Program-made: the position numbers and the translations under genes
DNA from: Streptomyces sp. SAT1
GTDB lineage: Bacteria > Actinomycetota > Actinomycetes > Streptomycetales > Streptomycetaceae
Assembly: GCF_001654495.1 (NCBI RefSeq)
Contig: NZ_CP015849.1
Span: 3,385,501-3,449,500 of the forward strand
Reading direction: 5' to 3'
Length of the DNA stretch: 64,000 nucleotides
Notes under the pieces: generated by a model
What the model was told of the DNA's origin: nothing
What the model saw: only the letters and a program-made list of their open reading frames with translations
Database searches by the model: none
Part shown: in pieces, positions 25,743 through 33,037 of the stretch
Layout of the letters: every line of letters begins with the position of its first letter
Numbering within the stretch: position 1 is the stretch's first letter

Positions 25743-25977
25743 TGAGCCAGATCCGGCTGCACGGGACGGGAAGAGGTTCTTGGATGGGCGGCCGTCGTTG
25801 GAGTGCATCACCCGCATGTCGTCGCATCGCTGCGGGACCATGGCATCACCACCAACATTCTGGAGATCCGCATCGGCAGAATCACCACTCGCAACCGACT
25901 CCGCAGCGGAGAGAAAGTCGGCAACGTGATCGCCGGCCTGTTCGAACTGCGCAACGGTAATACCGCTGCTGCATGAT
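25743..25977 (+). other. Possible C-terminal gene fragment
   Basis: One plus frame without a good start reads protein-like over 50 codons (HVVASLRDHGITTNILEIRI, then GRITTRNRL and KVGNVIAGLFELRNGN) and ends at TGA 25975-25977, just before a strong hairpin. It looks like the end of a gene whose beginning has been lost. No family is recognised. Confidence 0.3.
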
Positions 25978-25981
25978 CTGA

Positions 25982-26038
25982 GTGCACGTCGACCGGTGAC
26001 CAAGCCCTACGAAGGATTGGTCACTGGTCGACGTGCAC
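25982..26038. terminator. Strong bidirectional hairpin terminator
   Basis: Two 22-nt arms (25982-26003 and 26017-26038, beginning GTGCACGTCGACC) pair perfectly apart from one G-U, around a 13-nt loop. There is no U-tract. It lies between the fragment ending at 25977 and the converging MazG-like gene ending at 26045, so it probably serves both strands. Confidence 0.8.
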
Positions 26039-26044
26039 GAGAAG

Positions 26045-26371
26045 TCAGGCCACAGCCGCCTCCCGCCCCCTGCGCGTCCGCCGGTGGAAGATCTCCTCGA
26101 AGGTGGCGCGGGCGCCCGTGGGGTCGATGTAGTGCATGGCCAGGAGGGCGGCGACGACGGCGCCGACGAGGTCGTTCTGGACCTCGGGCCACGCGTGGTC
26201 GTCGCCGCAGGTGGTGAGGCCCTTCAGGCCGTGGAGGGCGTGCATGGCCTCGCCGGCCTCCTCGGCGACCTTGCCGACCTGGAGGCTCTTGAGCTCCTCG
26301 TCAGGCAGGTGGGCGCCAGCCGCTCGGCAGACGGCGGAGAGCTTCTCGATGTCGTCCCACAGGGTGTCCAC
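26045..26371 (-). CDS. MazG-like nucleotide pyrophosphohydrolase
   Basis: A 108-residue all-alpha NTP pyrophosphohydrolase-like protein from a GTG at 26371 (GGAGGT upstream). The metal-binding pattern KVAEEAGEAMHAL (about residues 34-46) carries the E-E-x-x-E core of MazG/iMazG enzymes, and NDLVGAVVAALLAM supplies the second helix. Such enzymes hydrolyse non-canonical or alarmone-type nucleotides; small versions are common in accessory regions. It follows the UDP-glucose dehydrogenase gene by 25 bp and is probably in its operon. Confidence 0.75.
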   Translation of the reverse strand: MDTLWDDIEKLSAVCRAAGAHLPDEELKSLQVGKVAEEAGEAMHALHGLKGLTTCGDDHAWPEVQNDLVGAVVAALLAMHYIDPTGARATFEEIFHRRTRRGREAAVA

Positions 26372-26396
26372 GGTGGACCTCCAGTTGCTAGGGCTG

Positions 26397-27719
26397 TTAT
26401 TCCTGGGCGGGGCGCCCGAGCTGGCGTACGGTCCATCCGGCCATGCGCCAGGCGTCGGCGTCGATGAGGTTGCGGAGGTCGACGAGGACCGGGTCCGCGG
26501 CCAGGGGGGCGAGGGCCTTGGGGTCGGCCTCGCGGAAGTGGGGCCACTCGGTGGCCAGGACGATCAGCTCGGCGTTCCGGACGGAGTCTTCGAGGGTGTC
26601 GACGTAGTCGAGTTCAGGGTTGCGGCGCAGCGCGGTGTGGACGGCGTGGGGGTCGTGGACGGTGACGGTGGCGCCGCGCTGGTGCATCAGTGCGGCCACC
26701 GCCAGGGCGGGGGACTCGCGGACATCGTCGGTGCCGGCCTTGAAGGAGGCGCCCCAGACGGTGACTCGAACGCCGTCGACCGGTCGCCCGAGGGTCTGCT
26801 CGATGAGCTTCAGGGCGGCGGTGGGCCGGGACTCGTTGACCTCTTCGGCGGCCCGCAGGAGGGTCGCGGCCTCGGTGGCGCCGAGGGTTCGGGCGGAGGC
26901 GGTGAAGGCACGGACGTCCTTGGGGAGGCAGCCGCCACCGTAACCGGGCCCGGCGTTCAGGCCGCCGCGGCCGATGCGCGGGTCGAGGCCGATGGCCTCG
27001 GTGAGCTGCTGGACGTCGGCTCCGGCCGCGGCGCACATGTCGGCGACGCCGTTGATGAAGGAGATCTTCATGCCGAGGTAGGCGTTGGCGGCGCCTTTGA
27101 TGAGTTCGGCCGTGGCGGGGTCGGTGACGAACAGAGGGATGCCGTTGGCCAGGAGCGGCGCGTAGACCTCGCGTACGGCGTCCTCGGCGCGGGGCGAGGG
27201 GACGCCGACGACGATCCGGTCGGGCCGCAAGGTGTCGTCGATGGCGTGGCCCTCGCGCAGGAACTCGGGGTTCCAGACGACCTCCACCTCTTCGCCCGCC
27301 GGGGAGAGCCGGGCGAGGAGGGCGGCGAGGTCGCGGGTGGTGCCGACGGTGACCGTGGACTTGCCGATGATGACGGTCGGACGGGTCAGGTGCGGGGCGA
27401 GTGCGCGGGCGGCGCCGAAGACCTGGCCGGTGTCGTAGCTCCGTCCGTCGGCGTCGATCGGGGTGCCCACGGCGAGGAAGTGGACGTCGGCGAACTCGGC
27501 GGCCTCGGCCAGGCTGGTAGTGAAGCGCAGCCGCCCGGAAGCGGTGTGGGCGGCGAGCAGATCGGGCAGTCCCTCCTCGTAGATGGGGCTCTCGCCGGCG
27601 TTGAGACGGTCGATCCTCGCCTGGTCCAGGTCCACGCCGATGACCTCGTGGCCGATCTCGGCCATGGCAGCGGCGTGCGGGATGCCCAGGTGGCCGCAGC
27701 CGATGACGGATACGCGCAT
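26397..27719 (-). CDS. UDP-glucose/GDP-mannose 6-dehydrogenase
   Basis: A 440-residue NAD-dependent nucleotide-sugar dehydrogenase. The N-terminal Rossmann motif is VIGCGHLGIPHA (about 5-16), the catalytic cysteine lies in GPGYGGGCLPKDVRAF (about residue 260), and the C-terminal UDP-binding half has WGASFKAGTDDVRESPAL. It oxidises UDP-glucose to UDP-glucuronate (or an equivalent substrate) in two steps. Length is normal and the frame intact, with GGAAAGGAG before the ATG. It has no glycosyltransferase neighbour, so its product may feed host cell-surface polymers; why it rides on a defence-bearing island is unclear. Confidence 0.88.
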   Translation of the reverse strand: MRVSVIGCGHLGIPHAAAMAEIGHEVIGVDLDQARIDRLNAGESPIYEEGLPDLLAAHTASGRLRFTTSLAEAAEFADVHFLAVGTPIDADGRSYDTGQVFGAARALAPHLTRPTVIIGKSTVTVGTTRDLAALLARLSPAGEEVEVVWNPEFLREGHAIDDTLRPDRIVVGVPSPRAEDAVREVYAPLLANGIPLFVTDPATAELIKGAANAYLGMKISFINGVADMCAAAGADVQQLTEAIGLDPRIGRGGLNAGPGYGGGCLPKDVRAFTASARTLGATEAATLLRAAEEVNESRPTAALKLIEQTLGRPVDGVRVTVWGASFKAGTDDVRESPALAVAALMHQRGATVTVHDPHAVHTALRRNPELDYVDTLEDSVRNAELIVLATEWPHFREADPKALAPLAADPVLVDLRNLIDADAWRMAGWTVRQLGRPAQE

Positions 27720-27842
27720 GGGGCCGACGCTCCTTTCCCTGTTCTCGCCCGCCCGGGGAGTCCGGGCCGGCCGGGTGCGTCACGCTAGCGCCCGCACCCG
27801 GCGCGGCCCTCTTCGTGCAGGTGAATCAACCGGTCGGTCGCT

Positions 27843-29057
27843 TCAGGAGGTTGACGAGCGCGGGCAGCGCCTCGGCGGCGGTCGCCCGGCACACCAGGTC
27901 ACCGTCCTGGGGCCCTCCAGCGGGTACGGCAGGAAGGCGCCGTCGTGCCAGAAACCCTCCGGGTCCAGGTAGACGACCTTCATTCCGCGCTCGCGGGCAC
28001 GGGCCTGGACCCTGCGCCGGTCGGCGTGCAGGCCGACCACCAGGAGGGCCTTGGCGCCGTCGACCCACTCGACGTCGGGCACGGCCTGGTCGTACCGGCG
28101 CATGAAGCACTCGTCGAGCCCGGCGCGGGCGGCCAGGACGTCGAAGTTGTTGGTGATGACCGGCCCGACGAGGTGACCTGCGTCCTTCAGTTCCCTCAGC
28201 GCCCACAGGGCCGGAGTCGGCTCGGCCAGGAAGCAGGCGCGGAACATCTCCACGAACTCCGCCGCCTTCTCCTCCGGCTCGGTCAGCACCTCGTGCAGCA
28301 GGGTGTCCGCGGTCGGGGAGAGGGTGAAGCGGTGCTCGCCCGGCTCGTGGCCCTGCCGGTCGGTGACCCGGTAGATCTCGTGGAGCCGGTGCAGGGGCGG
28401 GATGCCGGCCTCGACCGACGTGCCGCAGCCGATCTCCACCTGGAACGGTCGCAGGTCCGCGAGTACGGACAGGTCCGGTATCCGAGTGGCCGTCCCCGGG
28501 CGGTCCTTGGCCCTGATCCCGGTGGACAGCACGCTCCACGGGAGCTGCCGGACCGAGGGCGGGGGCGCGTACGCGGCGGAGGTGATCCGTACGTCGAGCG
28601 TCCGGTAGCCGCCTGGGAGCGCACGTCCGGCGGCGGCGTCCTGCGGGTGGACGTCGTGCTCGGTGATCCGGCACGTCAGGTCCCGGCGCGTCCAGAAGGC
28701 TCCGCCCGGCGCCGTCTTCCATCCGCCGACGGCGAGCGAGGCCCGCAGGGCGTCGTGGTGGGCGGTGATCTCCCCGGACGGGGCGGACGCGGAGTGGTAA
28801 AGGTACAGGTCGGTCAGGCCGATCGCCGGGGCGGCGGTCGTCGGCACCAGGCCGTACCGGTACCGGTAGTGGATGATCCGCCGCCTGGCGTCCCCGGAGT
28901 CCGACCAGCCGGACTGGCCGGCGGTGGCCTTCTCCTGAGTGCGACGCCAGATGCCCTCCTCGATGTAGCGGGGGCGGTCGGCGTCACCGAAGTAGGTCTT
29001 CCAGATCTGCTGCTGGTCGGGGTCGAGCTGGTCGACGACGATATACGGGATGTCCAC
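27843..29057 (-). CDS. Sir2-like (SIR2 NAD-binding fold) protein with a C-terminal frameshift
   Basis: A 404-residue protein from a GTG at 29057 (GGGAGG seven bases upstream). After an unassigned N-terminal domain of about 180 residues, a SIR2-like fold appears: IGCGTSVEAGIPPLHRLHEIY (NAD-binding G-x-G-x-S...GIP pattern, near 215), PVITNNFDVLAARAGL (TQN-x-D equivalent) and ALLVVGLHADRRRVQARARERGM. At a CCCC run (plus-strand 27909-27912) one base appears missing: the present frame ends in low-complexity PPPRRCPRSSTS, while the shifted frame gives DGDLVCRATAAEALPALVNL and stops at 27826. SIR2-fold proteins in defence systems deplete NAD. Frame damage near the very end may leave the core functional, or may be a read error. 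Confidence 0.68.
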   Translation of the reverse strand: MDIPYIVVDQLDPDQQQIWKTYFGDADRPRYIEEGIWRRTQEKATAGQSGWSDSGDARRRIIHYRYRYGLVPTTAAPAIGLTDLYLYHSASAPSGEITAHHDALRASLAVGGWKTAPGGAFWTRRDLTCRITEHDVHPQDAAAGRALPGGYRTLDVRITSAAYAPPPSVRQLPWSVLSTGIRAKDRPGTATRIPDLSVLADLRPFQVEIGCGTSVEAGIPPLHRLHEIYRVTDRQGHEPGEHRFTLSPTADTLLHEVLTEPEEKAAEFVEMFRACFLAEPTPALWALRELKDAGHLVGPVITNNFDVLAARAGLDECFMRRYDQAVPDVEWVDGAKALLVVGLHADRRRVQARARERGMKVVYLDPEGFWHDGAFLPYPLEGPRTVTWCAGRPPPRRCPRSSTS

Positions 29058-29248
29058 GAACCCTCCCTGGGGAATCACGCGTGGATGTTCCGGGACCGTG
29101 CGAGAGGTACGAGCCGCCACGCCCCCGGCAGCCGAAGCCACAGGGCTGTACGGGCGTGGGGCGGTTTCCTGCGCCGCCCGGACGGGAGGGCGGCGTGGAA
29201 AGCTCTGGCGGCCGGGCATGGGGAGGTGGCTCGGGCGCCGGAGCGGTC

Positions 29249-29455
29249 TCAGCGGCCGGGGACGACGTGGGGCAGGCTCGCGTCCGGCACCGCGACGGCG
29301 GGCCGGTGGCGCATGTCGCCGGCGAGCTGAACGGCCTGGTCACGCAGGGCCCAGGCCGGCCCCACGAGACCGGCGAGGGCCAGAAACGCGAGCGCGAACC
29401 GGTCACTCCGTACGGGAGCGGCAGATCGCACCTGACGGCGATGGGGCCCGCTCAC
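29249..29455 (-). CDS. Small hypothetical protein
   Basis: A 68-residue protein from a GTG at 29455 overlapping the preceding stop (GTGA), hence coupled. It has a basic N-terminus and one weakly hydrophobic segment (FALAFLALAGLVGPAWAL), possibly a membrane anchor. Pairs of short proteins like this behind an XRE regulator are common in Streptomyces accessory loci. Function unknown. Confidence 0.55.
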   Translation of the reverse strand: MSGPHRRQVRSAAPVRSDRFALAFLALAGLVGPAWALRDQAVQLAGDMRHRPAVAVPDASLPHVVPGR

Positions 29456-29898
29456 GAAGGGCCGCCCAGCACGTTCTCATGCGCGTCGAGGAGGCGACTG
29501 GTCTGCGCGTACAGCCGCTCCAGCTCCACCGAGGTGAGGACAAGGGCCGCCTCGCAGGTCGAGCCGTCCTCGAAGTGGAACTCGACGGGCACCGAGCCCT
29601 GGCGGGCGCTCGGGTCGTAGATCGCGTCCCGGCCGGGCGTCAGCGTCACGTGGGTGGCCCGCGCCGGTACCGGGCGCAGCGTCGTGCCGTCCGCCGGCGC
29701 GGTCCAGGCGGGCCCGCCGCCGGGCGGACGCAGGTGGTAGGTCGTGGTGGCGCCCACGCCCGGCAGTGCGACGACGACGCCGACACGACCGTCCCGGGCG
29801 GTGTCGGCGGCGAGGTCGCCGAGCTGGGGGAGGAAGGGAGCCGCTGTCCCTAACTCGCCTTTTTGCGAGGGGAGATGAGGAAGAAGTCGTCCGGTCAT
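29452..29898 (-). CDS. Hypothetical protein, partner of the XRE regulator gene
   Basis: A 148-residue soluble protein, ATG at 29898, 64 bp downstream of the XRE gene and coupled to the 68-residue gene. The middle is beta-rich (GRVGVVVALPGVGATTTYHL, VPVEFHFEDGSTCEAALVL) and a helix closes the C-terminus (SVELERLYAQTSRLLDAHEN). I do not recognise a family. The operon order XRE - this gene - small membrane-like gene suggests one regulatory unit. Confidence 0.6.
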   Translation of the reverse strand: MTGRLLPHLPSQKGELGTAAPFLPQLGDLAADTARDGRVGVVVALPGVGATTTYHLRPPGGGPAWTAPADGTTLRPVPARATHVTLTPGRDAIYDPSARQGSVPVEFHFEDGSTCEAALVLTSVELERLYAQTSRLLDAHENVLGGPS

Positions 29899-29962
29899 GC
29901 TCCGAAGGTAGGGACGGGACAGCCCCTGAATATGAGCCGGAGGAATACGACCCCGCCTGCCC

Positions 29963-31192
29963 CTATCCGTCCAGGTGGAAGCGGTCGGACATGCGCCGCA
30001 GCTTCTCGCGCGTGGCGGTCCGCTCGGCGTAGACGATGCCGCGAAGTGTCGAACGGGCGATGGGGTGGTTCCGTACGAGCTGGGGCGCGATCCGCTCGGC
30101 CCGCTCCAGCTCGCCGAGGGCCTTGTCCCGGTTGCCGTCCCACAGCCAGGCCCGCGCGATGTCCATGTGGTGGTGGCCCTGGCGGGAGTGGGGGAGCGCC
30201 CCGACCAGCTCGGGGCTGGTGCGGCGGTTGATCTCCAGCGCCTTGCCCTGCTCGCCCATCTCCAGGGCGACGCTGATCGCGTGGATCTGCACGTTTCCGG
30301 CGGAGAACGTCAGCGAGTGCCGGTCGTACACCGGCGCCCCGGCATACGCGTCCATCCGCTCGGCGGCGGCCTTCGCGTACCCGATCCGGTCCTCCGCCTC
30401 GGCTGCGCGGCCTGCGCGGGCGGCCGAGACCGCCGCCCGGAGCTGGAGAGTTCCCCAGGCCCGTACGGCCAGCGGGTCACCGTCCTCGTACGCCTGCTGC
30501 ACCGACCCGATCGCCTTGTCCGAGAGCGTCAGCGCATCCGCCCAGTCGGCCGTGGCCCACATGTCCCACACCCGCATCCAGTCCGCGACCGCCGGCAGTA
30601 CCGGGTCCCCGGAAAGGCGGGCCGACCACGCGGCCCGTTCGCAGGCCATCGCCACCAGCTCGGGGTGGCCGAGGGAGTGGGCGGCGGTGTGTGCGAACTT
30701 GCAGCACACCGCGTAGATCGCGTACGCCTCCTCCCGCTCGTGCCCCTCCGACACCTCCGCCAGGGCCCGCGCCTCGCGGAACAGGTCGGGCAGGATCCGG
30801 AGGATCGCCACGTTGGAGGCGGTGTCCCGCAGCCGGTGCAGCCGCGTCACCTCCCGCCACAACTGCGGCGCCGGCCGGGGCGTACCGTCGAAGACGGGGG
30901 CGAGGTCGTAGCGGCGCAGCTCGCGCAGGATCGAGGAGGCGGCGACCTGCCACTGGTTGTCGTCCGGGGAGCTGCTGTACGGGCGCCCGATCAGGTCGTT
31001 CGGATGAATGTGCAGCTCGGCGGCCACCTGGTTGAGCAGACCTACCCGGTCCAGCTCGATCAGGCCCCGCTCCATCTTCGACACCCAGCCCTGCGTCTTG
31101 CCCAGGGCCGTCGCCAGGTCGGCCTGCGGCATCCCCAGTCGCAGCCTCGCCCTGCGAACGCGCCGACCGATCTCCTCGGCTTCCTCCAGCAT
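29963..31192 (-). CDS. XRE-family HTH regulator with TPR-like domain
   Basis: A 409-residue regulator, ATG at 31192 after GGAGGTG. Residues 8-65 are an XRE/Cro helix-turn-helix (IGRRVRRARLRLGMPQADLA, then ALGKTQGWVSKMERG). The remaining 330 residues are paired helices of TPR type (AAWSARLSGDPVLPAVADWM, RAWGTLQLRAAVSAARAGRA, WLWDGNRDKALGELERAERI). This architecture resembles peptide-responsive or multicellular-behaviour regulators in actinobacteria, with the helical part sensing a ligand. It heads a minus-strand group running toward the Sir2-like and dehydrogenase genes. Confidence 0.85.
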   Translation of the reverse strand: MLEEAEEIGRRVRRARLRLGMPQADLATALGKTQGWVSKMERGLIELDRVGLLNQVAAELHIHPNDLIGRPYSSSPDDNQWQVAASSILRELRRYDLAPVFDGTPRPAPQLWREVTRLHRLRDTASNVAILRILPDLFREARALAEVSEGHEREEAYAIYAVCCKFAHTAAHSLGHPELVAMACERAAWSARLSGDPVLPAVADWMRVWDMWATADWADALTLSDKAIGSVQQAYEDGDPLAVRAWGTLQLRAAVSAARAGRAAEAEDRIGYAKAAAERMDAYAGAPVYDRHSLTFSAGNVQIHAISVALEMGEQGKALEINRRTSPELVGALPHSRQGHHHMDIARAWLWDGNRDKALGELERAERIAPQLVRNHPIARSTLRGIVYAERTATREKLRRMSDRFHLDG

Positions 31193-31375
31193 CAGGACAC
31201 CTCCCCAACCGTCGGACGTCCGGGCCGGGAGCGCCGGTCTGTCCGTGCAGAGTTCGTCATCAGCACGGTACCGAGGACGCTGCGTGCGCGTGAGGGAGTT
31301 GCCGAGCCGACGGTCCGGGCCCAGGCTCCCTACGCCCAGAACCCGCCCTGCTCCCCGAGGGAACACGCAGGCCGG

Positions 31376-31884
31376 TCAACGCCGTCGTACGTGTGGCTGC
31401 TGCGGTGCAGTGGTCGGTGCGGCGAGGACGGTGGCGAGGGCGTCCCAGGCTGGGTCCTTCAGGATGCGGTCGGCGTGCTCGGGGACAGCTTGCTGGAGAT
31501 GGTGGGCGTAGCGGTGTGTGGTCTGGGGGCCGGGGGTGCGGCGGGCGAGGCCGTCCAGGACCGGGATGGCGACGTGGGCGTAGGCGGTCCGGAGGTGGGT
31601 GAGGGCCTGTTCGGCGGCTGCTTCCTGCTGGGCGTGCTGGTGAGTGCGGTGCCAGTGCTGGGCGAAAGCCACGGCGATGAGGACGGCGTCCAGCAGCATC
31701 GCCGGCCCGGTCTCCTCGCGCGTCGTGGCGGGGGTGAGCAGGATGGTCTGGATGCTGCGGCGCAGGACGCGGGTGCTGTCGAGGTCGCCGGTGATGCCGG
31801 AGCGGGTGGCGCACTCGAAGGCGGTGGCAGCCTGTTCGAGTTCCCGTTTCGCCTCGGCCAGTGCGGTGAGCGGCAGCAGGCCGA
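31376..31884 (-). pseudogene. Relaxase/mobilisation protein, C-terminal remnant
   Basis: From about 31884 down to the stop at 31376 the minus strand encodes 165 residues resembling the C-terminal tail of Streptomyces relaxases (ALAEAKRELEQAATAFECAT, AMLLDAVLIAVAFAQHWHR, QAVPEHADRILKDPAWDALA). No relaxase catalytic motifs are present. The reading frame continues upstream only through antisense of the integrase remnant, so the gene was cut at about 31885 and fused to unrelated DNA. The assignment rests on remembered similarity and is moderate. Confidence 0.5.
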
Positions 31885-31887
31885 GGC

Positions 31888-32292
31888 ACGATCGCCCTCG
31901 ACCGCGTGAACGTGGCTGTCCTGCGCGCCCAGGAAGCGCCAGGCACGAGAGCGCGAGGAGGCGGGCGCCGCCTGGCGGGAGACCGGCAAGATCTTCACCA
32001 ATGAGGACGGCTCCTGGCTCCACCCGGAAACGTCTCGGAGACCTTCCGCCGCCTCCTCGCCACCACCGACCTCCCGCCCATCACCCTGCGGAACCTCCGC
32101 CACGTGGCGGCGACGCTCACCCACGGGGCCAGCGGCGACATCCACATGATCAAGGAGACGCTCCACCACTCCACGATCACCCTGACCTCGGACAGGTAGG
32201 CGATCCTCCTCCCGGAAGTCGACCGCGCCGTGGCGGAGGCGGCCGCTCCACTCGTCCCTCGTCGTCGGAAGACCCGGCATACTGCGGGTTGA
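31888..32292 (+). pseudogene. Tyrosine integrase, degraded C-terminal fragment
   Basis: The plus strand keeps pieces of a phage-type tyrosine recombinase in shifting frames: TIALDRVNVAVLRAQE, then AREREEAGAAWRETGKIFTN, then PPITLRNLRHVAATLTHGAS with HMIKETLHHSTITLTSD, which carry the catalytic R..H/H pattern, and LLPEVDRAVAEAAAPLVPRR. At least two frameshifts (near 31935 and near 32023) and a TAG where the catalytic Tyr-region Y-T is expected break it, and the N-terminus is missing. It lies about 500 bp from the attachment site, where an integrase should be, and explains why the island is probably immobile. Confidence 0.8.
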
Positions 32293-32449
32293 GTCCAGAA
32301 CCCCGAACAGCGGCACGTCCTCATCACCAACGGGTCTCACGTTTTCGGCTGTTCCCCCTTCCCGAGGCGGACCCTGGCGGCATGCTCGGGTCCATGGGAC
32401 GAAACAGCCAGCGCCGTCGGAGTGCACGTGCCGCGAGGGCGACCCCACC

Positions 32450-32614
32450 ATGGTCTGGGCGATCCTGATGGCCTGGCTCGTAGGAGCGAGAGAGCAAATC
32501 ACCGAGAACCAGGCCCGGGACGCCGTCCAGTGGGTTTCCGACAGCCTGGGGATCCAGCACGACGACCCCCTCCAGGCAGCGGGGTTCATCGGCCATCCGG
32601 ACGCTCCCAACTGA
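32450..32614 (+). CDS. Possible small protein near the island end
   Basis: A 54-residue frame (MVWAILMAWLVGAREQITEN onward) with Streptomyces-like codon use, open further upstream without a good start. The ribosome site is weak. No family is recognised. It could be a truncated plasmid-type gene next to the attachment site. Confidence 0.35.
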   Translation: MVWAILMAWLVGAREQITENQARDAVQWVSDSLGIQHDDPLQAAGFIGHPDAPN

Positions 32615-32777
32615 CGCTGAGGGAGGCTGTGGAGCACTTCGGAAGTTTTCCGGAATTCAACCCGCCGCTCGGGGACCAGCAACGTAGCCGACCGCTGCTC
32701 CGGTGACTCGAACCCGTGGAGCAGGTCCGTAGAGTCTCCTGACAGATCGTCCGCTCACGCACGCGCCCGGACACGAA

Positions 32778-32897
32778 GAAGCGCCCCGACCGGTCGAAAC
32801 CGATCGGGGCGCTTCCCGCGGGCCGGAGGGGTACTCCCCTCCCCCGCACCCGTAGGCCCTGTGGGACTCGAACCCACAACCAATGGATTAAAAGTCC
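32778..32897. repeat. attL-like copy: tRNA-Lys 3' half plus terminator (right end of island 1)
   Basis: This 120-bp stretch is the partner of 6444-6563, identical except for one base. Here the tRNA-Lys continues intact beyond 32897, so this end holds the reconstituted tRNA: 5' half from the host, 3' half from the element. Confidence 0.9.
32779..32814 (-). terminator. tRNA-Lys terminator hairpin
   Basis: AAGCGCCCCGA and TCGGGGCGCTT arms, extended inward, pair around a TCGA-type loop directly downstream of tRNA-Lys on the minus strand. The same hairpin is present at 6445-6480 in the displaced copy. Confidence 0.8.
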
Positions 32898-32925
32898 ACT
32901 GCTCTGCCAATTGAGCTAAGGGCCC
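32853..32925 (-). tRNA. tRNA-Lys (TTT)
   Basis: A 73-nt cloverleaf: acceptor GGGCCCT pairs with AGGGCCT (one G-U), D-loop AGCTCAATTGGCAGAGC, anticodon arm GGAC-TTTTAAT-CC with anticodon TTT, and T-loop GTTCGAGTC. No encoded CCA. It is the integration target of island 1 and is complete at this end. Confidence 0.95.
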
Positions 32926-33037
32926 TGGCGATGTTGCCTCCCCGAGCATAGCCGTAGGAGGCCGTGGCGCCGATCGGGTATCGGACAGCGGGGCCGGAAG
33001 TGCACCGTACGGGGGTGTGCCGGGGAGGGCGGCGGGG

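Larger units (their letters stand above)
6444..32897. mobile_element. Genomic island 1 in tRNA-Lys(TTT), about 26.3 kb
   Basis: The island is defined by near-identical 120-bp direct repeats at 6444-6563 and 32778-32897 whose shared part is the 3' half of a tRNA-Lys gene and its terminator. Contents are an IS element, a pPIWI-RE gene set with methylase, kinase and ParB-like genes, a small metabolic and regulatory group, and at the right end a relaxase remnant and a broken tyrosine integrase. Backbone genes lie on both sides. The loss of intact integrase and relaxase means the island probably cannot excise by itself. Confidence 0.85.
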
